DNA of 64,000 bases from assembly GCF_017876315.1 (NCBI RefSeq), contig NZ_JAGINU010000001.1:6014001-6078000 (forward strand), in the 5' to 3' direction. The DNA is from Pseudonocardia parietis. Its GTDB lineage: Bacteria; Actinomycetota; Actinomycetes; Mycobacteriales; Pseudonocardiaceae. A model generated the notes under the pieces. The model had not been told where the DNA came from. It searched no databases and worked only from the letters and a program-made list of their open reading frames with translations. Within the stretch, counting starts at the first letter, position 1. Every line of letters starts with the position of its first letter. The position numbers and the translations under genes were made by a program. Positions 23,610 to 31,639 of the stretch are shown here, in pieces.

Positions 23610-25877
23610 TCAGCTCGGGCTCGTGGCCTCGGCGGAAGCGTCCTCGGTGGCGTCGCCCTCGGCGGGCGCCTCCTCGGAACCCTCCTGGACCGGGACCAGG
23701 CTGATCTTGCCGCGGTTGTCGATGTCGGTGACCTCGACGCGCAGCTTGTCGCCGACCTTGCAGACGTCCTCGACCTTGCTGATCCGCTTGCCGCTGCCGA
23801 GCTTCGAGATGTGGACCAGGCCGTCCTTGCCCGGGACCAGCGAGACGAAGGCACCGAACGCGGCGGCCTTGACCACCGTGCCCAGGAACCGCTCACCGAC
23901 CTTCGGCAGCTGCGGGTTGGCGATCGCGTTGATCATGCCGATCGCCTCCTCCGCGGAGGGGCCGTCGTTCGCGCCGACGTAGATCGTGCCGTCGTCCTCG
24001 ATCGAGATGTCGGCGCCGGTCTTCTCGGTGATCGAGTTGATCATCTTGCCCTTCGGGCCGATGACCTCGCCGATCTTGTCGACCGGGACCTTCACCGCGG
24101 TGACCCGCGGCGCGTACTTGCTCATCTCGTCCGGGCCGTCGATGGCCTCGCCGATCACCTCGAGGATGGTCAGACGGGCGTCACGGGCCTGGTTCAGCGC
24201 GGCGGCCAGCACCTCGGACGGGATGCCGTCCAGCTTGGTGTCGAGCTGCAGCGCGGTCACGAAGTTCTTGGTGCCGGCGACCTTGAAGTCCATGTCGCCG
24301 AACGCGTCCTCCGCGCCCAGGATGTCGGTCAGCGCGACGTACCGCGTCTGCCCGTCGACCTCGTCGGACACCAGGCCCATCGCGATGCCCGCGACCGGCG
24401 CCTTCAGCGGCACGCCGGCGTTGAGCAGCGACATCGTGGAGGCGCAGACCGAGCCCATCGAGGTGGAGCCGTTGGAGCTCAGCGCCTCGGAGACCTGCCG
24501 GATCGCGTAGGGGAACTCCTCGCGGTTCGGCAGGACCGGCAGCAGCGCCCGCTCGGCCAGCGCGCCGTGGCCGATCTCGCGGCGCTTCGGCGAACCGACC
24601 CGGCCGGTCTCACCGGTGGAGAACGGCGGGAAGTTGTAGTGGTGCAGGTAGCGCTTGGAGGTCTCCGGACCGAGCGAGTCGATCGTCTGCTCCATGCGCA
24701 GCATGTTCAGCGTGGTGACACCCAGGATCTGGGTCTCGCCGCGCTCGAACAGCCCCGAGCCGTGCGCCCGCGGGATGACCTCGACCTCGGCCGAGAGCGG
24801 CCGGATGTCGGTCAGGCCGCGGCCGTCGATCCGGACGTTGTCGGTCAGGATGCGGCGGCGGATCAGCTTCTTGTTCAGCGCGCGGAACGCGTTGCCGAGC
24901 TCCGACTCGCGGCCCACGAAGCGCTCGCCCAGCTTCTCGACGACCGACGCCTTGATCTCGTCGGTGCGGGTCTCCCGCTCCTGTTTGCCGGCGATGGTCA
25001 GCGCCTGCGCCAGCTCCTGCTCGACGGCCTCGGAGACGGCCTCGAACGCGTCCGGCTGGTAGGCCGGGAACACCGGGTAGTCGGCGGTCGGCTTGGCCGC
25101 GACCTCGGCGAGCTGCTGCTGCGCGACGCAGAGGCTGCGGATGAACGGCTTGGCCGCCTCCAGGCCGTCGGACACGACGCCCTCGGTCGGGGCGGTGGCG
25201 CCGCCGTCGACGAGGTCGATCGTCTTCTCGGTGGCCTCGGCCTCGACCATCATGATCGCGACGTCGTCACCGACGATCCGGCCCGCGACGACCATGTCGA
25301 ACGCGGCGCGCTCGAGCTGGTCGTGGGTCGGGAAGGCCACCCACTGGGTGTCGGTTCCCGCCTCGTTCGCGATGAGCGCGACCCGCACAGCGCCGACCGG
25401 GCCGGAGAACGGCAGGCCGGAGAGCTGGGTGGACGCCGACGCCGCGTTGATCGCGACGACGTCGTAGGGGTCCTGCGGGTCCAGCGACATGATGGTCACG
25501 ACGACCTGGACCTCGTTACGCAGACCGTCCACGAAGGACGGGCGCAGCGGGCGGTCGATGAGCCGGCAGGTCAGGATCGCGTCGGTGCCCGGGCGACCCT
25601 CGCGGCGGAAGAACGAGCCGGGAATCCGGCCCGCTGCGTACATCCGCTCCTCGACGTCCACCGTGAGCGGGAAGAAGTCGAACTGGTCCTTCGGCCGCTT
25701 CGAGGCGGTCGTGGCGGACAGCAGCATGGTCTCGTCGTCCAGGTAGGCGACGACGGATCCGGCGGCCTGGCGGGCGAGCCGGCCGGTCTCGAACCGGACG
25801 GTGCGGGTGCCATAGGTGCCGTTGTCGATGACGGCGGCGCTCTCGTGCACGCCGTCCTCGCTGATGACGTCAGTCAT
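23610..25877 (-). CDS. pnp: Polyribonucleotide nucleotidyltransferase (PNPase)
   Basis: A 755-residue 3'-5' phosphorolytic exoribonuclease, also the GpsI-type ppGpp synthetase homologue of actinomycetes. Two RNase PH-like domains (about 1-230 and 330-570) carry the phosphate-site motifs FFRREGRPGTDAI and SSNGSTSMGSVCASTM. They are followed by KH (VDKIGEVIGPKGKMI, about 615) and S1 (GAFVSLVPGKDGLVHIS, about 685) domains and an acidic tail. ATG 25877 has a GGAGAGA site. It is the second gene of the rpsO-pnp pair, with a structured leader between them. Confidence 0.97.
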   Translation of the reverse strand: MTDVISEDGVHESAAVIDNGTYGTRTVRFETGRLARQAAGSVVAYLDDETMLLSATTASKRPKDQFDFFPLTVDVEERMYAAGRIPGSFFRREGRPGTDAILTCRLIDRPLRPSFVDGLRNEVQVVVTIMSLDPQDPYDVVAINAASASTQLSGLPFSGPVGAVRVALIANEAGTDTQWVAFPTHDQLERAAFDMVVAGRIVGDDVAIMMVEAEATEKTIDLVDGGATAPTEGVVSDGLEAAKPFIRSLCVAQQQLAEVAAKPTADYPVFPAYQPDAFEAVSEAVEQELAQALTIAGKQERETRTDEIKASVVEKLGERFVGRESELGNAFRALNKKLIRRRILTDNVRIDGRGLTDIRPLSAEVEVIPRAHGSGLFERGETQILGVTTLNMLRMEQTIDSLGPETSKRYLHHYNFPPFSTGETGRVGSPKRREIGHGALAERALLPVLPNREEFPYAIRQVSEALSSNGSTSMGSVCASTMSLLNAGVPLKAPVAGIAMGLVSDEVDGQTRYVALTDILGAEDAFGDMDFKVAGTKNFVTALQLDTKLDGIPSEVLAAALNQARDARLTILEVIGEAIDGPDEMSKYAPRVTAVKVPVDKIGEVIGPKGKMINSITEKTGADISIEDDGTIYVGANDGPSAEEAIGMINAIANPQLPKVGERFLGTVVKAAAFGAFVSLVPGKDGLVHISKLGSGKRISKVEDVCKVGDKLRVEVTDIDNRGKISLVPVQEGSEEAPAEGDATEDASAEATSPS

Positions 25878-25979
25878 ACGGGGAAATCTCTCCTCGTCGT
25901 TGGGAGTGGTGTCTCGTCTGCCCCACCACCGACGACGTCCGGGTCGATCCCCTGCTGGGCCGGTCTTCGATCGAAGCTT

Positions 25980-25999
25980 CCGGGAGCTCGCGCTCCCGG
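25980..25999 (-). promoter_or_regulatory. Tetraloop hairpin in the pnp leader
   Basis: On the minus-strand RNA: CCGGGAGC-GCGA-GCUCCCGG, a perfect 8-bp stem with a GNRA tetraloop, about 100 bases before the pnp ATG. A TTCGATCGAA palindrome is adjacent. It may be the counterpart of the RNase-processed pnp leader known in enterobacteria (inference). Confidence 0.5.
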
Positions 26000-26099
26000 G
26001 AGCCACTACCGAGGACCGGCGGATGTCCGTCCGCCACCGTCGATGGGCAGTTCAGTTGTTCAGTTCAGTTGTGGTGCACCGGGACGGGCCCGATGCGAG

Positions 26100-26132
26100 G
26101 CGACCCGGCACCGGAAGCCGGTACCGGGTCGC
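26100..26132 (-). terminator. Hairpin after rpsO
   Basis: Fifteen-base arms (26100-26114 and 26118-26132) with a three-base loop and a single mismatch, starting seven bases beyond the rpsO stop. No U-tract. It may be a terminator, or an attenuator/processing site limiting read-through into pnp. Confidence 0.6.
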
Positions 26133-26138
26133 TCGGGG

Positions 26139-26408
26139 TCAGCGGCGCAGACCCAGCTTTTCGATCAGTGCGCGGTAGCGAGCCACGTCGACCGCGCGCA
26201 GGTACTTGAGCAGCCGGCGACGACGACCGACCAGCAGCAGCAGGCCGCGCCGGCTGTGGTGGTCGTGCTTGTGCTCCTTGAGGTGCTCGGTCAGACCGAT
26301 GATGCGCTGCGTCAGCAGCGCCACCTGGGCCTCGGGGGACCCGGTGTCGGCGGCGTGGGTGCCGTACTGCTCGAGCGTGCTCTTCTTCTGTGCGGTGGAC
26401 AGTGCCAC
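26139..26408 (-). CDS. rpsO: 30S ribosomal protein S15
   Basis: An 89-residue S15 primary 16S rRNA-binding protein. The whole family pattern is visible: DTGSPEAQVALLTQRI (about 21-36), LTEHLKEHKHDHHSRRGLL (about 39-57) and GRRRRLLKYL (about 62-71). The GTG at 26408 has an AAGGAG site seven bases before it. It is immediately followed by a strong hairpin and then pnp, the nearly universal rpsO-pnp order. Confidence 0.97.
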   Translation of the reverse strand: MALSTAQKKSTLEQYGTHAADTGSPEAQVALLTQRIIGLTEHLKEHKHDHHSRRGLLLLVGRRRRLLKYLRAVDVARYRALIEKLGLRR

Positions 26409-26632
26409 TGCTTCTCCTTCATCTTCGAGACGGTCCGCGGGGCCATGCCGCTGTGCTCCGCCGGCTCGCTGCGCTGAGCGCGCGGGCCGGTGGGACGGCA
26501 GGTAGTCGGTCTCGGCCGCCGCGGACTGCAGCCGGACCCACATCAAACGGTACCAGCGAGGCGACCCGCCCTCCCGCCGGGCAGTCGCACCCCACCCGGG
26601 GCGTCGCACCCTCCGCAGCGGGCGGGCGCGGT

Positions 26633-27256
26633 TCACCGGCGGGAGGCGGCCCGCCGCAGTGCCTCCGCGATCTCCGGGAACGACGGTGCGAGCGCGGCCG
26701 CGGCGGCGACCAGCCGGGCGGGCGCACTCACCCTCCGGAGCGCGTCGTCGGCGGTCGGGGCGGAGACCGGGGCCCGGTGGGGTCGCGGTAGCCGGCGCGG
26801 CCGGACGGCACCGGCCGGGTCGCCCGCGCCGCAACGGCACACGGCGTCCGGACCCCAGGGCGTGCGTGCCGCCCGGATCTCGTCGAGCAGCGCCGTCACC
26901 TCGGCCTGCGGCACCGGGCCCTGCGCCACCCGCCGGTCCAGGGCCAGCATCCGCCCGAGGACCGCCGGGTCGCCGATCTTCACCCGGCGCGCCCCGGAGA
27001 GCTGGGAGAGCATCGCCGGGCTCAGCCCCAGCGCCGTCGCCAGCCGGGTCTGCGTGATGCCCAGCCCGATGGTCAGCCGGCGTACCCGCTCCCCCAGCGG
27101 CTCGCCGTAGATCTCGCGCTGCCGCGCGCGGTTCGCCGCCGCGCGGTCACCGGGCACCTGGTCGGCGGGCGCACGGTCCCCGAGCACCTGACCTTCGAGC
27201 ACCTGGCCTCCGAGCAGCTGGTCCTCGGGCATCCGGTCTCCGGCACGGTCGTCCAT
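26633..27256 (-). CDS. Helix-turn-helix (XRE-type) DNA-binding protein
   Basis: A 207-residue protein. The N-terminal 45 residues are degenerate repeats of a DQxxGDxA type (DRMPEDQLLGGQVLEGQVLG, then DRAPADQ). A compact helix-turn-helix is at about 52-85: GERVRRLTIGLGITQTRLAT, then LGLSPAMLSQLSGARRVKI. The C-terminal half is Pro/Arg/Ala-rich with CRCG but no other zinc ligands. An HTH protein at this place (between ribF and rpsO) occurs in relatives, but I know of no function. Start ATG 27256; the N-terminal repeats could be non-coding if a later start is used. Confidence 0.65.
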   Translation of the reverse strand: MDDRAGDRMPEDQLLGGQVLEGQVLGDRAPADQVPGDRAAANRARQREIYGEPLGERVRRLTIGLGITQTRLATALGLSPAMLSQLSGARRVKIGDPAVLGRMLALDRRVAQGPVPQAEVTALLDEIRAARTPWGPDAVCRCGAGDPAGAVRPRRLPRPHRAPVSAPTADDALRRVSAPARLVAAAAALAPSFPEIAEALRRAASRR

Positions 27257-27319
27257 GCCGCGATGCTGCGCCGGGTGTCCCGGCGAGCGGAGGAGTTCGG
27301 GCCGGACAGGGGGTTTTCA

Positions 27320-27382
27320 CTCAGTGCGGATGCTCGCTCCGCAATCTCCGCTCAGTACCGATGCTCGCTCCGCTCAGTGCGG
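27320..27382. repeat. Stop-codon-spanning repeats at the ribF 3' end
   Basis: CTCAGT recurs at 27320, 27351 and 27373. Between copies lie ATGCTCGCTCCG (twice) and CAATCTCCG. The third copy contains the ribF stop (TCA at 27374-27376), and the ribF ending CCGCACTGAG is repeated downstream of the stop. The units resemble the 32-bp repeats at 48920. Confidence 0.7.
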
Positions 27383-28342
27383 GGCGTCGTGCTCGTCCGG
27401 TCCGATGGCGTCGCCGGTGGCGGTGAGAATCTCCCGGCACCGCGCCACGTCGCGGTTCATCTGGGCGATGAGCGGGTCGACGCCGTCGTAGCTCTCCTGG
27501 CCGCGCAGCCGGGCGACGAACTCGACGCCGACCTCGTAGCCGTAGAAGTCCTCGTCGACGTCCAGGACGTAGGCCTCGACGGTGCGCACCCGTCCGGAGA
27601 AGGTGGGGTTCGTGCCGACCGAGATCGCCGCCATCAGCCGCCGGTCACCGATCAGGAACCAGCCGGCGTAGACACCGTCGGCGGGGATCGCGGTGTGCGG
27701 CGGGCAGGACACGTTCGCGGTCGGGAATCCGAGATCCCGGCCCCGCTTGTGGCCGTGCACGATCACCCCGTCCACCCGGTGCCTGCGGCCGAGCGCGTGT
27801 GCGGCGTCGCGCACCGCACCGGCGGCGATACAGGAGCGGATGTAGGTGGAGGAGAAGGTCACTTCGTCGTCCGACATCAGATCCACCGCCTCGCAGGAGA
27901 AACCGAACCGGCGACCCAGCTCGGTGAGCACGGCGACGTCGCCTGCCGCCTTGTAGCCGAAGGTGAAGTTGCTGCCCACCACGACGACCGCGGCGTGCAG
28001 CCGGTCGACCAGCACCTCGTGCACGAAGCCGGCCGGCGCCATCCGGGAGAGCTGCTCGGTGAACGGGATGACGCAGAAGACGTCGGCCCCGGCCTCGGCG
28101 ACCAGCTCCGCCCGCCGGTCCAGGGTGGACAGCCGCGCCGGGTGCGTCCCCGGGCGGATGAGCTCCGCGGGGTGCGGGTCGAACGTCACCACGACCGCGG
28201 GCAGTCCCCGCGCCCGGGCCTGCTCGACCGCCCGGGCGATGAGCTGCCGGTGCCCGCGGTGCACGCCGTCGAACACCCCGACGGTGACGACGCAGCGTCC
28301 CCAACCGGGCGGAACGGCCTCCAGTCCACGCCAGCGCTGCAC
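27374..28342 (-). CDS. ribF: Bifunctional riboflavin kinase/FAD synthetase
   Basis: A 322-residue enzyme converting riboflavin to FMN and FAD. N-terminal adenylyltransferase: VTVGVFDGVHRGHRQLIARA (about 20-39), VVVTFDPHPAELIRPG, VVGSNFTFGYKAAG and STYIRSCIAAG. C-terminal kinase: HGHKRGRDLGFPTANVSCPP (about 200-219; GFPTAN is the hallmark) and ISVGTNPTF. The start at GTG 28342 is fixed by TAGGCT (complement of 28350-28355) seven bases upstream. The stop codon lies inside a tandem repeat. Upstream is truB, as in most actinobacteria. Confidence 0.95.
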   Translation of the reverse strand: MQRWRGLEAVPPGWGRCVVTVGVFDGVHRGHRQLIARAVEQARARGLPAVVVTFDPHPAELIRPGTHPARLSTLDRRAELVAEAGADVFCVIPFTEQLSRMAPAGFVHEVLVDRLHAAVVVVGSNFTFGYKAAGDVAVLTELGRRFGFSCEAVDLMSDDEVTFSSTYIRSCIAAGAVRDAAHALGRRHRVDGVIVHGHKRGRDLGFPTANVSCPPHTAIPADGVYAGWFLIGDRRLMAAISVGTNPTFSGRVRTVEAYVLDVDEDFYGYEVGVEFVARLRGQESYDGVDPLIAQMNRDVARCREILTATGDAIGPDEHDAPH

Positions 28343-28349
28343 GGCGGCG

Positions 28350-28355
28350 AGCCTA
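28350..28355 (-). promoter_or_regulatory. ribF -10 element, leaderless
   Basis: TAGGCT on the minus strand, seven bases before the ribF GTG. Confidence 0.6.
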
Positions 28356-28395
28356 CGGAACCGGCCTCCCCCGCCGCTCACCGGCTGCCGCGACG

Positions 28396-29292
28396 TCAGC
28401 CGGCCGGGTCGAGGACGACGACCGGGCGGGAGCTGCGGCCGCGGTCGGCCATCAGCGCCAGCGCCGCTCCGTCCGGGCCGAACACGCCGTAGGTGCCGGT
28501 GATCCCGGCCGGGGGCAACGACCGGCCGATCCGGACGTCGGTGGCGGCCGCGTCGTCGACGTCGACCCGGGGGAACGCGGTCGCGACCGCCGTGGCCAGG
28601 TCCAGCGACAGTCCCGGCGACTCCGCCAGCTGCTCGACGGTCCGCGCGTGGTCGAGGGTGAACGGGCCGACCCGGGTGCGGCGCAGCGCCGTGAGGTGCC
28701 CGCCGACGCCCAGCGCCGCACCGAGGTCGCGGGCCAGCGCCCGGACGTAGGTCCCCGAGGAGCAGTCGACGGTGACGTCGAGGTCGAGGAACGGCCCGTC
28801 CCGGCGCACGGCCAGGAGGTCGAAGGTCGACACGGTGACCGGCCGCGCCGGGATGTCGACGGTCTCGCCGTCACGAACCCGCTGGTAGGCCCGCTTACCG
28901 TCGATCTTGACCGCGGAGACGGCGCTGGGCACCTGCTCGATGTCACCGGTCAGCACGGCCGTCGCGGCGCGGATGCGGTCCTCGGTGACGTCGACCGGTA
29001 CCGGCTCCCCCAGCGGGTCGCCCTCGGCGTCGTCGGTCGTGGTCGCGACACCGAGGCGGACGGTCGCGGTGTAGGCCTTGGTGTCCAGCGACAGGTGCCC
29101 GAGGAGCTTGGTGGCCCGCTCGATGCCGACCACCAGCACGCCGGTGGCCATCGGGTCGAGGGTGCCGGCATGGCCGACCTTGCGGGTCCCCATGATCCGG
29201 CGCAGCTTCCCGACGACGTCGTGGCTGGTCGGCCCGCGATCCTTGTCGACGATCACGAGACCGGGCGGCGGAGGCGGGTTGCGGGGCGGCAC
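28396..29292 (-). CDS. truB: tRNA pseudouridine(55) synthase
   Basis: A 298-residue TruB enzyme. Motifs: GLVIVDKDRGPTSHDVV (about 9-25), RKVGHAGTLDPMATGVLVVG with the catalytic Asp in LDP (about 36-55), VPSAVSAVKIDGKRAYQ, and SSGTYVRALARDLG. The C-terminal PUA-like part is short. The GTG at 29292 lies eight bases after TACGAT (complement of 29301-29306), so it is probably leaderless. That promoter sits only 12 bases from the stop of the response-regulator gene, which reads toward it on the same strand. Confidence 0.95.
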   Translation of the reverse strand: MPPRNPPPPPGLVIVDKDRGPTSHDVVGKLRRIMGTRKVGHAGTLDPMATGVLVVGIERATKLLGHLSLDTKAYTATVRLGVATTTDDAEGDPLGEPVPVDVTEDRIRAATAVLTGDIEQVPSAVSAVKIDGKRAYQRVRDGETVDIPARPVTVSTFDLLAVRRDGPFLDLDVTVDCSSGTYVRALARDLGAALGVGGHLTALRRTRVGPFTLDHARTVEQLAESPGLSLDLATAVATAFPRVDVDDAAATDVRIGRSLPPAGITGTYGVFGPDGAALALMADRGRSSRPVVVLDPAG

Positions 29293-29300
29293 GAGCGGGA

Positions 29301-29306
29301 ATCGTA
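29301..29306 (-). promoter_or_regulatory. truB -10 element, leaderless
   Basis: TACGAT on the minus strand, eight bases before the truB GTG. Confidence 0.55.
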
Positions 29307-29317
29307 CGAACCCCGGA

Positions 29318-29977
29318 TCAGCACGCCAGCCGGTACCCGACCCCCCGCACCGTGACGACGACCTCGCGGGCGCCGAGCTTGGACCGCAGCGACGCCACGT
29401 GCGCCTCCAGGGTGCGCGCCGCCGACGCGTCGGCGATCCCCCAGACCTGCTCGAGGAGCTCCGGGCGCGGCACCACGGCACCCTCCCGCCGGGCGAGTGC
29501 GGCGAGCAGGTCGAACTCCTTGCGGGTGAGCGCGACGTCGTCGCCACCCGCGGTGACCGCGCGGCGTTCCAGGTCGACGACGACGTCGGCGATCGTCACG
29601 GAGCCGGCCACCGATCCGCCGGTGGAGCGGCGCAGCACGGCCTCGATCCGGGCCAGCAGCTCGTCGGTGGAGACCGGCTTGACGAGGTAGTCGTCCGCGC
29701 CGGAGCGCAGCCCCTGCACCCGGGCCGCCACGTCACCACGGCCGGTGATGGCGAGGATCGGCACCCGGGACCGCTCCCGGATCTCCCGGCAGACGCCGAT
29801 GCCGTCGCGGTCCGGCAGGCCCATGTCCAGCAGGACGACGTCCGGCTCGGACTCCGCGACCGAGGCGAGCGCGGCGGTGCCGGTGCCGACCAGCTCCGCC
29901 ACGTGGCCGTGCTTGACCAGTGTGCGACGCAACGCATCCCCGAGAACCGGGTCGTCCTCGACCAGGAGAACTCGCAC
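29318..29977 (-). CDS. OmpR/PhoB-type response regulator
   Basis: A 219-residue regulator. Receiver (1-115): acidic pocket VEDDP, phospho-acceptor Asp51 in VVLLDMGLPD, and Lys in DDYLVKP. Winged helix (about 125-219): ALTRKEFDLLAALARREGAV, TLEAHVASLRSKLG and VRGVGYRL. GTG 29977 is placed by TACGCT six bases upstream. It is divergent from dctA across 117 bases, where tandem 11-bp boxes lie. No kinase adjoins it on its own strand; the nearest is the CitA-type kinase beyond dctA. It probably controls dctA and itself (inference from position and boxes). Confidence 0.9.
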   Translation of the reverse strand: MRVLLVEDDPVLGDALRRTLVKHGHVAELVGTGTAALASVAESEPDVVLLDMGLPDRDGIGVCREIRERSRVPILAITGRGDVAARVQGLRSGADDYLVKPVSTDELLARIEAVLRRSTGGSVAGSVTIADVVVDLERRAVTAGGDDVALTRKEFDLLAALARREGAVVPRPELLEQVWGIADASAARTLEAHVASLRSKLGAREVVVTVRGVGYRLAC

Positions 29978-29983
29978 GGGCTC

Positions 29984-30016
29984 AGCGTAGCCGCCTTCCT
30001 CAAGGCTTCCTCAAGC
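29984..30016. promoter_or_regulatory. Response-regulator -10 and tandem 11-bp operator-like boxes
   Basis: CTTCCTCAAGG (29995-30005) and CTTCCTCAAGC (30006-30016) are adjacent 11-bp direct repeats, the spacing used by OmpR/PhoB-type regulators. They abut TACGCT (complement of 29984-29989), the leaderless -10 of the regulator gene, and lie 79 bases before the dctA ATG. Confidence 0.65.
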
Positions 30017-30094
30017 CAGGTCCCGCCACTGTTGCCGCAGCGCACGGGCTCACCACAAGGTGCTCGACACCGAACACGTCGAGGAGGACGCGAC

Positions 30095-31564
30095 ATGGCC
30101 CACGCCGCCGAAACCGGCGCCCCGGGTGCGGGGACGACACCCGCCCGGCGCACGAAGAAGAAGCTCTACACCCAGCTCTGGTTCTGGGTGCTCATCGGCA
30201 TCGCCTCCGGCATCCTGGTCGGGCTGCTGGCCCCGGGATTCGCCGCGGACACCAAATGGCTCGCCGACACCTTCGTCCAGATGATCAAGGTCATCGTCGG
30301 GCCGGTCATCTTCTGCACCGTGGTCGTGGGCATCGCCTCGCTGGGAAACCTGGCCCGGGCGGGCGGGCTCGCACTGCGGGCGATGGGCTACTTCCTGCTC
30401 ATGACGATCATCGCCCTGACCATGGGCCTGGTCGCGGGCAACGTGTTCCAGCCCGGCGCCGGCTTCGAGGGCCAGCCCGACCCGGCCGCCCTCGAGAAGG
30501 CGCGCGAGGACGCCGTCAGCGGTAGCGAGGAGTCGGGGATCGTCCCGTTCATCCAGGACTCGCTGCTGCCCGACAGCTTCCTCGGCCCGTTCGTCGACAA
30601 CTCGGTCCTGCAGGTCCTGGTGCTCGCGATCCTCACCGCCTGCGCGATCTCGTCGCTCAACAACAACCTGCGGGTCCGCCTGGTGGGCGGCATCGAGGCG
30701 ATCGCGCAGGTCGTCTTCGGCATCATCAAGATCATCATGTGGGCCGCGCCGGTCGCCGCGTTCGGCGGCATGGCCTACACCGTCGGCCAGTTCGGCTCCG
30801 CGTCGCTGACCAACCTGCTGCTGCTGATGGGCGTGTTCTGGGGCACCTGCTTCGTGTTCGTCGCCGTCGTGCTCGGCGTGGTCGCGCGGCTCGCCGGCTT
30901 CAACGTCTTCAAGGTCATCCGGCTGATCAAGGACGAGCTGCTGATCATCGTGGGCACCTCGTCGTCGGAGTCGGTGCTGCCCCGGCTGCTCACCAAGCTC
31001 CAGTCGGCCGGTGCGTCGAAGCAGACCGTCGGCATGGTCATCCCGACCGGCTACTCGTTCAACCTCGACGGCACCTGCATCTACCTCACGCTGGGCGCGC
31101 TGTTCATCGTCCAGGCCGGTGGCGTCTCGATGCCGATCGGCGTGCAGATCGCGCTGGCCGTGCTGATGGTGCTGACCTCGAAGGGCGCCGCCGGCGTCAC
31201 CGGGGCCGGCCTGGTCACCCTGGCCGCCTCGCTGCAGGCGTTCGGCGGCGAGTTCTTCCCGCCCGAGGCGATCGTCATCGGCCTGGCGCTGATCGTCGGG
31301 ATCGACCGGATGATGTCCGAGGGTCGCGCACTCACCAACGCCATCGGCAACGTCGTCGCCACGCTGGCCATCGCCCGCTGGAACGGCGAGCTGGACCGCG
31401 AGCGGCTCGCCGCGGTGCTGGACGACCCGCTGCTGGTCGAGGCCGACATGGAGGCCGCGCACGGCAACAGCGCCGACGAGGAGGTCGAGCAGGCCGCCGA
31501 GGACGCCGCACAGGAGTCCGGCGACCCGGCCGACCGGCGGGAGAAGGTCGGCGTGGGTTCCTGA
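30095..31564 (+). CDS. dctA: C4-dicarboxylate:cation symporter, DctA family
   Basis: A 489-residue dicarboxylate/amino acid:cation symporter (DAACS/SLC1 type) importing succinate, fumarate or malate. Signatures: FVQMIKVIVGPVIFCTVV (about 62-79), GTSSSESVLPRLLTKLQ (the Ser-rich re-entrant loop HP1), GYSFNLDGTCIYLTLGALFI (the substrate/cation motif) and TSKGAAGVTGAG (HP2). An insertion of about 30 residues (GFEGQPDPAAL, then SGSEESG) is near residue 130. The C-terminal 50 residues are acidic. The ATG has GAGGAGG. It is flanked by a response regulator and a CitA-type kinase, so it is probably inducible by external dicarboxylates. Confidence 0.93.
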   Translation: MAHAAETGAPGAGTTPARRTKKKLYTQLWFWVLIGIASGILVGLLAPGFAADTKWLADTFVQMIKVIVGPVIFCTVVVGIASLGNLARAGGLALRAMGYFLLMTIIALTMGLVAGNVFQPGAGFEGQPDPAALEKAREDAVSGSEESGIVPFIQDSLLPDSFLGPFVDNSVLQVLVLAILTACAISSLNNNLRVRLVGGIEAIAQVVFGIIKIIMWAAPVAAFGGMAYTVGQFGSASLTNLLLLMGVFWGTCFVFVAVVLGVVARLAGFNVFKVIRLIKDELLIIVGTSSSESVLPRLLTKLQSAGASKQTVGMVIPTGYSFNLDGTCIYLTLGALFIVQAGGVSMPIGVQIALAVLMVLTSKGAAGVTGAGLVTLAASLQAFGGEFFPPEAIVIGLALIVGIDRMMSEGRALTNAIGNVVATLAIARWNGELDRERLAAVLDDPLLVEADMEAAHGNSADEEVEQAAEDAAQESGDPADRREKVGVGS

Positions 31565-31639
31565 CCCGCGGCCCCGTCCTCCCCGATGACGGCCGGTGCA
31601 CGGTCCCCCTCCCGCCCCCCGCGGTGGCAGGGTGGGCCC

